Position numbers and translations under genes: made by a program. Shown piece after piece: positions 44,224 through 51,962 of a stretch of 64,000 nucleotides of DNA. This stretch comes from Brachyspira murdochii DSM 12563 (GTDB lineage Bacteria > Spirochaetota > Brachyspiria > Brachyspirales > Brachyspiraceae), in assembly GCF_000092845.1 (NCBI RefSeq), contig NC_014150.1, positions 1,116,001-1,180,000 on the forward strand, given 5' to 3'. Position 1 is the first letter of the stretch; every line of letters begins with the position of its first letter. The notes beneath the pieces were generated by a model. The model saw only the letters and a program-made list of their open reading frames with translations. It was not told the origin of the DNA and searched no databases.

Positions 44224-44682
44224 CTAAGCTTTATTAAATACACCTTTATATGTGTTACTTTTTTTATCTGCTTCTACTGTATAACTTACATTTGCTGATG
44301 TTGTAGTAGTTGAATCTGAAGTTTCTTCAAAAGTAATAATAACTGTATATTTTCCCAATATTACAGTATCATCATTAGGATCTGTCTCATTATATATAGC
44401 AGTATATGTACTTCCTGTTTTTATTATCCAAGTAGATTTATAATTAATTGTCTTATCAAGCTCTCTATCATAAAAATCCATAGAACCATCATCTTTAACA
44501 GTGAAATAAGATCCATTTAATTCTGCTGCACTGCTATTTCTATCGGCATTCCAAGTGCCTGCATATGTGCTATCTATTCCTGTTATACCGCCTGTAACAT
44601 TGCCTGCTGCCTCTTTTAATTTTTCACAGCCTACTGCCAAAAATGATACGAACAATGTTAATATTAATAATTTTTTTAACAT
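44224..44682 (-). CDS. Lipoprotein of unknown function
   Basis: 152 residues. Signal peptide MLKKLLILTLFVSFLAVGC with lipobox AVGC. The mature protein starts with a short amphipathic helix (EKLKEAAGNVTGGITG) and continues as beta strands of lipocalin-like spacing (YAGTWNADRN, YFTVKDDGSMDFYD, STWIIKTGSTYTAIY, YTVIITFEETSDSTTTTSANVSYTVEA). GGAGG is seven bases before the ATG. It has its own promoter and terminator, so it is separate from the toxin cluster whose last gene ends 74 bases upstream. Confidence 0.75.
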   Translation of the reverse strand: MLKKLLILTLFVSFLAVGCEKLKEAAGNVTGGITGIDSTYAGTWNADRNSSAAELNGSYFTVKDDGSMDFYDRELDKTINYKSTWIIKTGSTYTAIYNETDPNDDTVILGKYTVIITFEETSDSTTTTSANVSYTVEADKKSNTYKGVFNKA

Positions 44683-44712
44683 TTGCTTCCTCCAAATTAG
44701 ATTATTAAATTC

Positions 44713-44741
44713 ATATTAATAAGAAAATGATTTTTTGTCAA
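44713..44741 (-). promoter_or_regulatory. Promoter of the 152-residue lipoprotein gene
   Basis: Minus-strand TTGACA (44741-44736), 17-base spacer, TAATAT (44718-44713), 31 bases before the start codon. Confidence 0.65.
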
Positions 44742-44755
44742 TACTACATTTAAAA

Positions 44756-45472
44756 CTATTTATCAGCATACCTGAAAGTATTAACAGCTAAAAGCAAAGC
44801 AATTATCAAACATATAATTAAAACAGATATACCTATAAAATATGCATGAAAATCAAAATAAAAAGCTCCCCTAAATGCATTCAAAAAATACTGAAAAATA
44901 TTTAATTTGCTTAAAAACTTTACTATATTAGGGGCATTATATAATGAATAATATCCGTCGCTTAAAAACATAGAGGCCATTAAAATAATATTATACAATA
45001 TACTAGCTGTTTCATTATTTTTTACAAGACTGGAAACAAAAAAACTTATAAATATATAAAGTAAAGAAGCTATTATTATTACAGGCAGAAATAAAAAAAC
45101 AGATAAAAAATCAAACTCTATCTTAAAAAATAAGACACAGACAAAAAATACAAATAAACTGCTTATAATAGATATTATCACCCAAGCACATGATAAACTT
45201 ATAATATATTTGTATAAAGGAAGCGGTGTTACTTTAAGCAAGTTATAAACCCCTCTCCTTCTCTGACTTAATACATTAAAACTCGTAGTCATAAAAGAAT
45301 AGGCAAGTACACTTACACATGTCATAGCTGTGAGTATATGAATAGTGTAGCTTTCCATATTAAAAAAAAGCCCTAGTGATATAACTATTACCAAAGGAAA
45401 AAATATTGACCAGAATATAAGAAAAGGATCTCTTATAGCTTTTTTCATTGTAAGTTTAAATATTGTTTTCAT
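44756..45472 (-). CDS. ABC-2 type permease of the streptolysin S-like cluster (SagH-like)
   Basis: 238 residues with six membrane helices of the ABC-2 type used for drug, polysaccharide and peptide export. RRRGVYNLLKVTPLPLYKYIISLSCAWVI after the second helix is the typical cytoplasmic coupling segment. It is shorter than streptococcal SagH and there is no second permease gene, so a homodimer is likely. It is the last gene of the cluster. No good Shine-Dalgarno is visible (AAAGAATAACT). The 299-bp inverted-repeat element starts 42 bases upstream and separates it from its ATPase gene, which may have altered its expression. Confidence 0.82.
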   Translation of the reverse strand: MKTIFKLTMKKAIRDPFLIFWSIFFPLVIVISLGLFFNMESYTIHILTAMTCVSVLAYSFMTTSFNVLSQRRRGVYNLLKVTPLPLYKYIISLSCAWVIISIISSLFVFFVCVLFFKIEFDFLSVFLFLPVIIIASLLYIFISFFVSSLVKNNETASILYNIILMASMFLSDGYYSLYNAPNIVKFLSKLNIFQYFLNAFRGAFYFDFHAYFIGISVLIICLIIALLLAVNTFRYADK

Positions 45473-45513
45473 AGTTATTCTTTATTTATTATTATTTATT
45501 ATAAAATTTTTAG

Positions 45514-45812
45514 TATATACTGAAAATTTTTAAGTTTGTCAACCGCGAGCTCTCCCTCATCTTCGTTCGGTACGCTTCGCGGGCACCTTCCCGCACGGTA
45601 TTGTTTATTCTTTATCAAATGTCAACTATACGTGCGGCTGATTACCTATTATTATACAAAACAAGTAATTTATCCTACATATAAAACATAATTAGCACTA
45701 TTTAGCATTATTTTAGACTTGCACTTTTTGCAACTTTTGGCGAAGCCCGCAGAGCGAAGGCGGGAAAAAGTTGAATAAAAAAATTTACAAACTTGAAAAT
45801 TTTCAGTATATA
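45514..45812. mobile_element. 299-bp MITE-like element with 29-bp terminal inverted repeats
   Basis: The left end (45514-45542, TATATACTGAAAA...GTCAA) and the right end (45784-45812, ...TTTTCAGTATATA) are inverted copies with 27 of 29 bases matching. No ORF of note lies inside. Internal hairpins are CCGCGA...TCGCGG (45543-45582) and CAACTTTT...AAAAGTTG (45731-45773) with CCCGC/GCGGG inside. Ends rich in TATATA suggest a TA target. Related right-end sequence occurs at 24718-24747 and a fragment near 63503-63520. It lies between the ATPase and permease genes. Confidence 0.75.
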
Positions 45813-45827
45813 ACCCAAAATTATAAT

Positions 45828-46520
45828 TTAATAATTAGTAATATGCAGATAAAGTTTCTCTAAATTGTCAAAATTATATTTACTTAAAAGTTCATCTTTA
45901 CTTCCGCTTTCTAATATCTCTCCTTTATATAAAAATACTATTCTATCAGCAATATCTTCCACCTCCTCTAAATCATGAGAAGTAAAAAGAATTGTTTTAT
46001 TATTGTAAGCAAGCTCTTTTATCATATTTTTTACATTATATCTTTCTCTTGGATCCAAACTTGCTGTAGGCTCATCAAATATGAGTAAATCTGGGTTTTG
46101 CATAGTAGCTATCATTATGGCAAGTTTTTTCTGCTCGCCTCCAGAAAGTTTAATAGCTAAAGTCTTGGCATTAAGAGAATATTTATTAAGCATATTATTT
46201 ATCTCTTCATCTGTAATTTTTATATCATAAAGAGCTGAAAACATTAATATATTATCTCTTACAGTATATCCTTCAAAAAAAGGTGTAGACTGAAGCTGTA
46301 CTCCTATATGCTTTTTATAATTATCTATATTTATTTTTAATTTGCCCTTGTCTGCTTTTAATATACCTAATAATATATTAATAAGTGTAGTTTTTCCAGA
46401 ACCATTAGGACCTACAAGTGCTGTAACTTCGCCTTTATTTATATCAAAATCTATTTTTTTTAATATTGTATTTTTATTAAATTTTTTTTCTATATTTCTA
46501 GCACTAATCAAACTTTCCAT
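45828..46520 (-). CDS. ABC transporter ATP-binding protein of the streptolysin S-like cluster (SagG-like)
   Basis: 230 residues from the ATG at 46520; the longer ORF to 46547 begins at a TTG without support. Walker A is GPNGSGKTT (37-45), Q-loop VQLQSTPFFEGYTVRDN, signature LSGGEQKKL, Walker B LLIFDEPTASLDPRE and switch His in FTSHDLEEVE. It powers export of the modified peptide through the downstream permease. It is the first gene after the precursor and its terminator hairpin, so it depends on read-through. Confidence 0.88.
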   Translation of the reverse strand: MESLISARNIEKKFNKNTILKKIDFDINKGEVTALVGPNGSGKTTLINILLGILKADKGKLKINIDNYKKHIGVQLQSTPFFEGYTVRDNILMFSALYDIKITDEEINNMLNKYSLNAKTLAIKLSGGEQKKLAIMIATMQNPDLLIFDEPTASLDPRERYNVKNMIKELAYNNKTILFTSHDLEEVEDIADRIVFLYKGEILESGSKDELLSKYNFDNLEKLYLHITNY

Positions 46521-46554
46521 AATTAAGCAGTTACCAAATTTTATCAATTATTAT

Positions 46555-46595
46555 AAAACCCGCTGCATTAATAATAAAACTATCAATACAGCAGG
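46555..46595 (-). terminator. Terminator/attenuator after the SagA-like precursor gene
   Basis: Minus-strand CCTGCTGTATT pairs with AATGCAGCGGG (11 bp, two G-T pairs) and is followed by TTTT, 35 bases past the precursor stop. In streptococcal sag operons a terminator after sagA makes precursor mRNA more abundant than the downstream mRNA; this hairpin is placed to do the same for the transporter genes. Confidence 0.75.
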
Positions 46596-46629
46596 CATTA
46601 AAATTTATTATAACAATTATTATAATAAA

Positions 46630-46764
46630 TTAATTGTTTGTTGTAGTTGTTACATTAACACAACAAGAACAACAACAAGAGCAGCAACATCCTCCAGGAG
46701 TCAATACAACAGATTGGCTTTTTAGAGAACATGTTGTGCGTACTTTTGAAGAATATTTAATCAT
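46630..46764 (-). CDS. sagA: Streptolysin S-like toxin precursor (SagA-like, thiazole/oxazole-modified peptide)
   Basis: 44 residues, ATG at 46764 with the strong Shine-Dalgarno AAAGGAG eight bases upstream. The leader (1-25) begins MIKYSSKVRTTC and ends TPGG; SagA begins MLKFTSNI and its leader ends APGG. Y4-S-S-K-V8 occupies the place of the SagA FxxxB motif that docks on SagC. The core (26-44) reads CCCSCCCSCC then VNVTTTTNN: eight Cys and two Ser are candidates for thiazole and oxazole rings, and four Thr may add methyloxazoles. It lies inside a full set of maturation and export genes. Expected product: a heterocyclised, leader-cleaved cytolysin or bacteriocin. Activity is inferred from family, not seen. 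Confidence 0.93.
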   Translation of the reverse strand: MIKYSSKVRTTCSLKSQSVVLTPGGCCCSCCCSCCVNVTTTTNN

Positions 46765-46843
46765 ATCAACAACTCCTTTTGATGTTTTTTATATTAAACT
46801 CTTTATATAAAAATATTCATATAAAGAAATTAATACCAGTAAT

Positions 46844-47578
46844 TTAAGAGTACCTGCGTATATTTTCAAACTGCCCAAAATAATACATTGTAAAAGCTAT
46901 ATTAGCAAATATTGGCGGCATCAAACTTCCGCTGTACTCAAATGCAAGTCCATTAACAAAAGTAACCACCAAGCAGGCTATAGTAAATATAAATGCCTGT
47001 TTAATACTTGTTACTCTGAAAATTTCTTCTAAAGAGAATAACATACCTGATATGAAAATAGTAAAAAATAAATTTGATAATTTACTCTTTACAGCCAAAT
47101 ATATTACTCCGTTAAAAAATAAGCATTTTATTATACTTGATAATATTATCAATATCCATTTAGGATTTATTCTCGAAGAGTAAAGCAAATCAACTGAAGG
47201 CACTGATAATATATTATTAAATATAACGTTAGCCCTTATATCTTTATTAATCAAACTCAATACTGACATAATTACTTCAAAAGCAGAAATAACAGCAAAA
47301 ATATTAATAAAAATATAAATTATATATCTTCTTTCTATATATAAATATAACAAAATATTTTGTTTTTTCAAAATGCTTATAAGCAAAGCAAAAACAAACA
47401 TAAAAATCCAATATATATAAGTACTTACATAAACATGCATCTCGTCATATTCTAATTTATTATGATTCATCAAATTAAAGCATATATTATTTATTATATT
47501 GTTATGCTCTAAAAATTTTATTAAAATACCTAGTATAAAAGATACTAATATATACGGAACAATTTCTAAAAATATCAA
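46844..47578 (-). CDS. CPBP-like membrane protein lacking the protease residues (sagF position)
   Basis: 244 residues, about seven membrane helices, starting at TTG with GAGAGGG upstream. The C-terminal half still follows the CPBP (CAAX-protease) outline, but each catalytic motif is changed. The EExxFRG segment reads KCLFFNG (151-157), the FxxxH segment reads FSLE (181-184), and the HxxxN segment reads ANIAF (about 225-229). It sits between the intact SagE-like gene and the precursor. Likely roles are self-immunity, a scaffold, or a SagF counterpart; SagF is a membrane protein of unknown function in the same part of streptococcal clusters. Confidence 0.75.
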   Translation of the reverse strand: MIFLEIVPYILVSFILGILIKFLEHNNIINNICFNLMNHNKLEYDEMHVYVSTYIYWIFMFVFALLISILKKQNILLYLYIERRYIIYIFINIFAVISAFEVIMSVLSLINKDIRANVIFNNILSVPSVDLLYSSRINPKWILIILSSIIKCLFFNGVIYLAVKSKLSNLFFTIFISGMLFSLEEIFRVTSIKQAFIFTIACLVVTFVNGLAFEYSGSLMPPIFANIAFTMYYFGQFENIRRYS

Positions 47579-47590
47579 TTTACCCTCTCT

Positions 47591-48256
47591 TTAATTATAT
47601 ATATTATATTTCTTTAATTTTCTTAATGATAATATATACAAAATAGTGTTTTGAAAAAAGTGGCATAAAGCAGGCAGCGTTATATTAAAAGAAGAGTAAA
47701 CAAATAATAAAGAATATATAAGTCCCGCAATAAACTTCTGAAACACAGCATTAGCACCAAAATATATATGATTAAGAGCATATATAAAAGATGAAAGTAT
47801 AATAATAGTAAAAATATTAACAGAAAATATATTATAAGAAATATTAAAAAATACCTGTCTGAAAATAATCTCTTCGCATAAAGCACCTATAAATATAATT
47901 ATAATATCAATAAATATATTCTTTTTTTCTACTATCTCATGAACTTCTATATTTTTTATCCAAACTCCATACTTAATAAAATGAATAATAATACCTTCAA
48001 ATAATTCTAACGCTATACATACAAAAGAAAATATAAAAGCTGTAACAATAAAATATATATTAGCATTATAATTAATACTTCCAATATATCCAGTAAAAAA
48101 TACCATTATCACAAATAATAAATAACTCAAAGCATTAGGAAGCATTCTGCTTATCTTATAAAAATTTAACTTTATAAATATTCCAATCAAAGAAGTAGGG
48201 AAAGAAATAGCTACAAGAACAAGCAATGCACTAAGGTAATGGATGCGGGAATTCAT
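47591..48256 (-). CDS. sagE: CPBP family intramembrane protease (SagE-like)
   Basis: 221 residues, polytopic. All CPBP motifs are intact: EExxxR as CEEIIFR (E128, E129, R133), NH in YALNHIYFG (H163) and HxxxN in CHFFQN (H199, N203). SagE is the candidate for leader-peptide cleavage of streptolysin S and is also linked to immunity. The ATG lies inside the 3' end of sagD (26-base overlap), preceded by GGAGG, so translation is coupled. Confidence 0.88.
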   Translation of the reverse strand: MNSRIHYLSALLVLVAISFPTSLIGIFIKLNFYKISRMLPNALSYLLFVIMVFFTGYIGSINYNANIYFIVTAFIFSFVCIALELFEGIIIHFIKYGVWIKNIEVHEIVEKKNIFIDIIIIFIGALCEEIIFRQVFFNISYNIFSVNIFTIIILSSFIYALNHIYFGANAVFQKFIAGLIYSLLFVYSSFNITLPALCHFFQNTILYILSLRKLKKYNIYN

Positions 48257-49577
48257 TATTTGATATTCCTCCGTTTTGAATTATCCTAGGGTGATTACTA
48301 TAAGGAAAAGCAGGCATAGACATCTGCACAAGCTCTGGTATATAAACTCTCATAACACAAAAATCTTTATTTTCTATTTCAGAAGGTGTAATATCCAAAT
48401 AAACAGCATATTTTGAAATATTATAAAGACCTTTTAATAAATATTCCAGATCTTTTTGAGTATTAACTTCAAGATTTTTATATTTCTTTAATTCAATTTT
48501 TTCTGAAATTTTACTATTAATAAAGTTAAGTTTTTTATCTTTATTTTCTAAATTAGCCCAATAATTAACATTGCTGTCAAGATTAAGATAATTTTTTTCT
48601 GATACAGTTTCCAAATAATCACTAGGCATAGATAATGCTCCGTTAATATTTAATGTAAGTATAGCCAAAGCCTCCATAAAAGCCCTATATATTACCTTTC
48701 TAGGATTAAGCCCAGAAGAAGCCCCTACAGCAATATAAGGAGCTTTTTCACTCTTGTTTATAAGCATAACAGTAAAAACATAGCCTAAATTATTATCAGA
48801 TGTATAATCAAATACCCTTATTTTATAATCAATATCTTTAAGAATCATGTTAATAGCTTCATTAAGTATATCATCATCAATAATGACTTCTTTAACTTTG
48901 CTTTTTGTATACCATTTTATCATACAAGAATCACATTCTATTATCTCATTAACAGCAGATTTTAAAGCAAGACAAATATTTTTATGACTGGCACTTCCCT
49001 TTGAAAATCCGCCTATAAATACTTTCTCTTTTTTATCTCTTCTTATTATGTGTGATAAAAAGAAATTCTGTGCCGGTACATAATATTCTTTTTTACTATC
49101 AAATAAAGACGGAAGTAAAACCCAAGAAAGTACATCATCTTCTGTAATGTTTTCTAAAATGCCTATATTATTTAATTTGTTTATATCATCATCTGTATAT
49201 ATTTTAACATATTCAAAAGGTATAACATTGTCTGGATATTTTTCTTTTAATTGATTATAAGAAGAATATTTAAGTTTATCTTCAAAATATAAATTTGAAG
49301 TAAATAAAGCATACCTCTCAATACCCTCACCTAATAATCTTATAATAGCTTCATCTCTATAGATACCATATCCTGAAAGATGATAATTTACCAAAGCATT
49401 ATCTCCTAACAATATCTTATGATAATTAGGAAGCATTGCAGTACAGGTATTAATATTTTCAGCAATCACAGAATTAGCCTGCATTATAATAAGAGAATCC
49501 ATTATACCTGTCTGATGTCCGCAAATAGAATTATATTTATTTAAAATATTTTTATGACTTGGGTAATAATTAAGCAT
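48231..49577 (-). CDS. sagD: YcaO cyclodehydratase subunit (SagD-like)
   Basis: 448 residues, YcaO superfamily. ATP-binding segments: GEGIERYA (83-90), SAVNEIIECDS (about 210-220) and GLNPRKVIYRAFMEALA. The C-terminus is FPHPLP, i.e. the PxPxP tail that azoline-forming YcaO proteins use at their active site. With SagC it phosphorylates the peptide backbone and cyclises Cys and Ser/Thr to thiazolines and oxazolines. It lies between sagC and sagE in the same order as in streptococci. Confidence 0.93.
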   Translation of the reverse strand: MLNYYPSHKNILNKYNSICGHQTGIMDSLIIMQANSVIAENINTCTAMLPNYHKILLGDNALVNYHLSGYGIYRDEAIIRLLGEGIERYALFTSNLYFEDKLKYSSYNQLKEKYPDNVIPFEYVKIYTDDDINKLNNIGILENITEDDVLSWVLLPSLFDSKKEYYVPAQNFFLSHIIRRDKKEKVFIGGFSKGSASHKNICLALKSAVNEIIECDSCMIKWYTKSKVKEVIIDDDILNEAINMILKDIDYKIRVFDYTSDNNLGYVFTVMLINKSEKAPYIAVGASSGLNPRKVIYRAFMEALAILTLNINGALSMPSDYLETVSEKNYLNLDSNVNYWANLENKDKKLNFINSKISEKIELKKYKNLEVNTQKDLEYLLKGLYNISKYAVYLDITPSEIENKDFCVMRVYIPELVQMSMPAFPYSNHPRIIQNGGISNNEFPHPLP

Positions 49578-49629
49578 ATACTTTATCCGTTTTTGTTTAA
49601 CAATTTATTTTTTTGGCATTTATCTTTTA

Positions 49630-50721
49630 TCATTTCACTATAACCTTGCCTGCAAACTTTTCTATAACCTCTTTTGATGAAGTATACATCTCATTATATT
49701 TTGCCTTACTTATATGACCGCAAGCTGGACAGAAAGGCACTCTAAGCAAATCCTGAACTTGAATTTCTATAGAAGGTATATAAACATTAATAACACGTCC
49801 TGCTAGTTTGCATTTACCTATTGCCGCAAATAAAAATGCCTCGTATAAAGCAATAGATGTAAAACTTTGCAAAATAGGCGTTATATAAGTTCTTTTATTT
49901 TTTATTTTAAACTTCATAGTCTGCTTAACAAATTTATTATAAACTGATAAGCTTTCATTTCTTGCTATTACTCTGTTTTCAAAGCATTCATAACAAGCTG
50001 TTTCTTTTCCTTTTATAGTTGTAATATTTAAAAATGGTCCGTCTAATATTGATATAATTATCGGTATTGATTTATCAAGAAGAAGTCTATTAATATTTCT
50101 AAGCAAATTAAGTCTTGGTTTCTCTATACTTATAACTACACATGATATATTACAAAATAGCTTTAATAATTCTTTTTTTATTTCTATATTTTCTATAGCA
50201 TCAGTTGTATCAGTAAGATTAGATTTTTCTATTTTTTTTATATCATCAGCACTCATCATATCAACATTTATATATATATCTTTAGATACTAATAAAGCAT
50301 AATCTTTTAATCTATCATTATCAGTTATAAACATTATTTTATTTTTCTCTATTTTGCTTTCATCGGCAATATCATAAAAATATTCGCCTATAAGTTCATA
50401 AAGAGTATTTTGCATATTATTTTTTTTATCATCATACTCTAAAAATCTGTTTCCAATCAAAGAAGATATAATATCATTTAATAAATTGCTGTCATTTTCA
50501 TCTAATGAGAATTTTTTTACTATATCATCAAAAGATATAAGTTTATCATCAAAAAGTTCATTTGCAATAAATGTTATAACTTCTTTCATATTATCATTTA
50601 AATCATCTAAAGTTAAAGAAGCCTCTTCAAAGTTCCATATGCCCTTCCTAAATCTTATCTCATCATCAGAACTGAAAAAAATGCTTACATTATCATAAAG
50701 TTTAATATTCTTTTTAGCCAT
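49630..50721 (-). CDS. sagC: Cyclodehydratase partner protein (SagC-like, E1-ThiF fold)
   Basis: 363 residues. The N-terminal 100 residues look like the winged-helix RiPP recognition element that binds the leader peptide. The remainder is an E1-like fold with the structural zinc tetrad CYEC (243-246) and CPAC (331-334). It presents the precursor to the YcaO subunit. Sequence conservation outside the Cys pairs is low, as usual for this family. sagB lies 52 bases upstream and sagD 52 bases downstream. Confidence 0.9.
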   Translation of the reverse strand: MAKKNIKLYDNVSIFFSSDDEIRFRKGIWNFEEASLTLDDLNDNMKEVITFIANELFDDKLISFDDIVKKFSLDENDSNLLNDIISSLIGNRFLEYDDKKNNMQNTLYELIGEYFYDIADESKIEKNKIMFITDNDRLKDYALLVSKDIYINVDMMSADDIKKIEKSNLTDTTDAIENIEIKKELLKLFCNISCVVISIEKPRLNLLRNINRLLLDKSIPIIISILDGPFLNITTIKGKETACYECFENRVIARNESLSVYNKFVKQTMKFKIKNKRTYITPILQSFTSIALYEAFLFAAIGKCKLAGRVINVYIPSIEIQVQDLLRVPFCPACGHISKAKYNEMYTSSKEVIEKFAGKVIVK

Positions 50722-50773
50722 ACCAAATCAACCTGTTATTTATTTTTTTATTTTTTATATAATTTACATAAAA

Positions 50774-51799
50774 TCATTTTGAAAGCAAAGTAAGATGCAC
50801 AACATGATTAGTTTGTCCGTCAATATTCAAAAACTCTTCAGATAAAGTCTTATTAAATCCTCCAATATCGCATGCTAAAATACCGCTTGCTGCTGCTGTA
50901 AGCTGTATATTTTGAGCAATTTCTCCAGTTTCTATCAATGCAAACTGAAGTGCCATATCTCCATACTTCCTAGAGTTTTCATATAAACTATAAACATAAT
51001 AAATAGATAAAGCCGTTTTTCTTAAATCTATGCCGCCTCCGAAAACATTGCTGTTATAATAATTCTCTAAATCTTTATCACTAAATAATTTAATTTTTTC
51101 AAGAGAATGAGTAAAAGGCATGTATTTGTATATTCCTTTATCCAGATTATTTATATTAAGAGCCGCTATATAAAGATATATAGGATAAAGCCCGCCTCCA
51201 GACGGAGCTGTACGGAGCTTTGATATATATTTATCACCAAAAGTTATAGTGCTATACTCATCTTTATTTAGTTTAAAATCAAAATCACCAGAAATACCGT
51301 CTCCATAGTATAGAAGTGTAGATAAATCACTTAAAGTAAGAGGTTTACCCTTAAAGTCTCTCCTGCTTCTTCTCGATCTTATAACAGATCCTATAGGAGC
51401 ATTAATATTTTTATAAGGAGGAAGTTTTACAGCATTTCCTTTTTTATGAGCTTCTTCTTCAAGCAGCACTCTATTACTTAAAGAAGCCTCTATAGGAAAT
51501 GAAGAGTAGCCTGAAACATTATACAAAACCGATAAATCTATTGATGATTTTTTTGAGTTGAGTAGATACTCTTCGCTTATATTTCTATTTGCCTCAGAAT
51601 GCATAGCCCCCCTGTATGAGGATTCAGCGGTTTTTATTCCTATAGTATCTGCATACATAGAAATTGGAATATTTGAAGAAAAATTTACAACACTAAAAAG
51701 TAATGGTATCTCTCTTGCCTCAAGTTCTTCTTTGCTTATTTCTATTTTTTTTATTTTATTATTCTTCTCTTTTTTATCTGTCTTCTTAATAATGCCCAT
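50774..51799 (-). CDS. sagB: SagB-type azoline dehydrogenase
   Basis: 341 residues, FMN-dependent nitroreductase-like enzyme that oxidises azolines to aromatic azoles. Flavin-binding motifs are RSRRSRRDF (141-149) and PSGGGLYPI (199-207); ALIETGEIAQNIQLTAAASGI is the typical C-terminal helix. The first 35 residues are a charged Lys/Glu-rich extension. It is the first gene of the cluster, so the operon is read sagB-C-D-E-(F)-A-G-H, with the precursor near the end instead of first. Confidence 0.93.
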   Translation of the reverse strand: MGIIKKTDKKEKNNKIKKIEISKEELEAREIPLLFSVVNFSSNIPISMYADTIGIKTAESSYRGAMHSEANRNISEEYLLNSKKSSIDLSVLYNVSGYSSFPIEASLSNRVLLEEEAHKKGNAVKLPPYKNINAPIGSVIRSRRSRRDFKGKPLTLSDLSTLLYYGDGISGDFDFKLNKDEYSTITFGDKYISKLRTAPSGGGLYPIYLYIAALNINNLDKGIYKYMPFTHSLEKIKLFSDKDLENYYNSNVFGGGIDLRKTALSIYYVYSLYENSRKYGDMALQFALIETGEIAQNIQLTAAASGILACDIGGFNKTLSEEFLNIDGQTNHVVHLTLLSK

Positions 51800-51847
51800 A
51801 AAATTTTTTCCGCATATATAAAACTTAATTAAATATAATAACCAAAT

Positions 51848-51876
51848 ATAATAAATTTCATAAAAATATCCAGCAA
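51848..51876 (-). promoter_or_regulatory. Possible promoter of the streptolysin S-like operon
   Basis: Minus-strand TTGCTG (51876-51871), 17-base spacer, TATTAT (51853-51848), 48 bases before the sagB start. The -35 match is poor, so an activator or another start is possible. Confidence 0.35.
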
Positions 51877-51891
51877 TTATTTTTTATTGTA

Positions 51892-51919
51892 TTGAAAACA
51901 AAAATAAATTGTATATAAT
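51892..51919 (+). promoter_or_regulatory. Promoter of the 5'-nucleotidase gene
   Basis: TTGAAA, 16-base spacer and perfect TATAAT, 43 bases before the start; divergent from sagB. Confidence 0.6.
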
Positions 51920-51962
51920 TTTAATAATATCATAAAATTTTTTTCTTTTGAAGGAGAGCAAT

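Noticed and set aside
44224..44682. Lipoprotein gene as the immunity gene of the toxin cluster
   Set aside because: It has a separate promoter and terminator and no resemblance to known immunity proteins; proximity alone is too weak.
46342..46725. Plus-strand ORF of 127 codons covering the toxin precursor gene
   Set aside because: It is antisense to the ABC ATPase and the SagA-like gene, has no ribosome site and gives low-complexity protein; the minus-strand genes explain the DNA.
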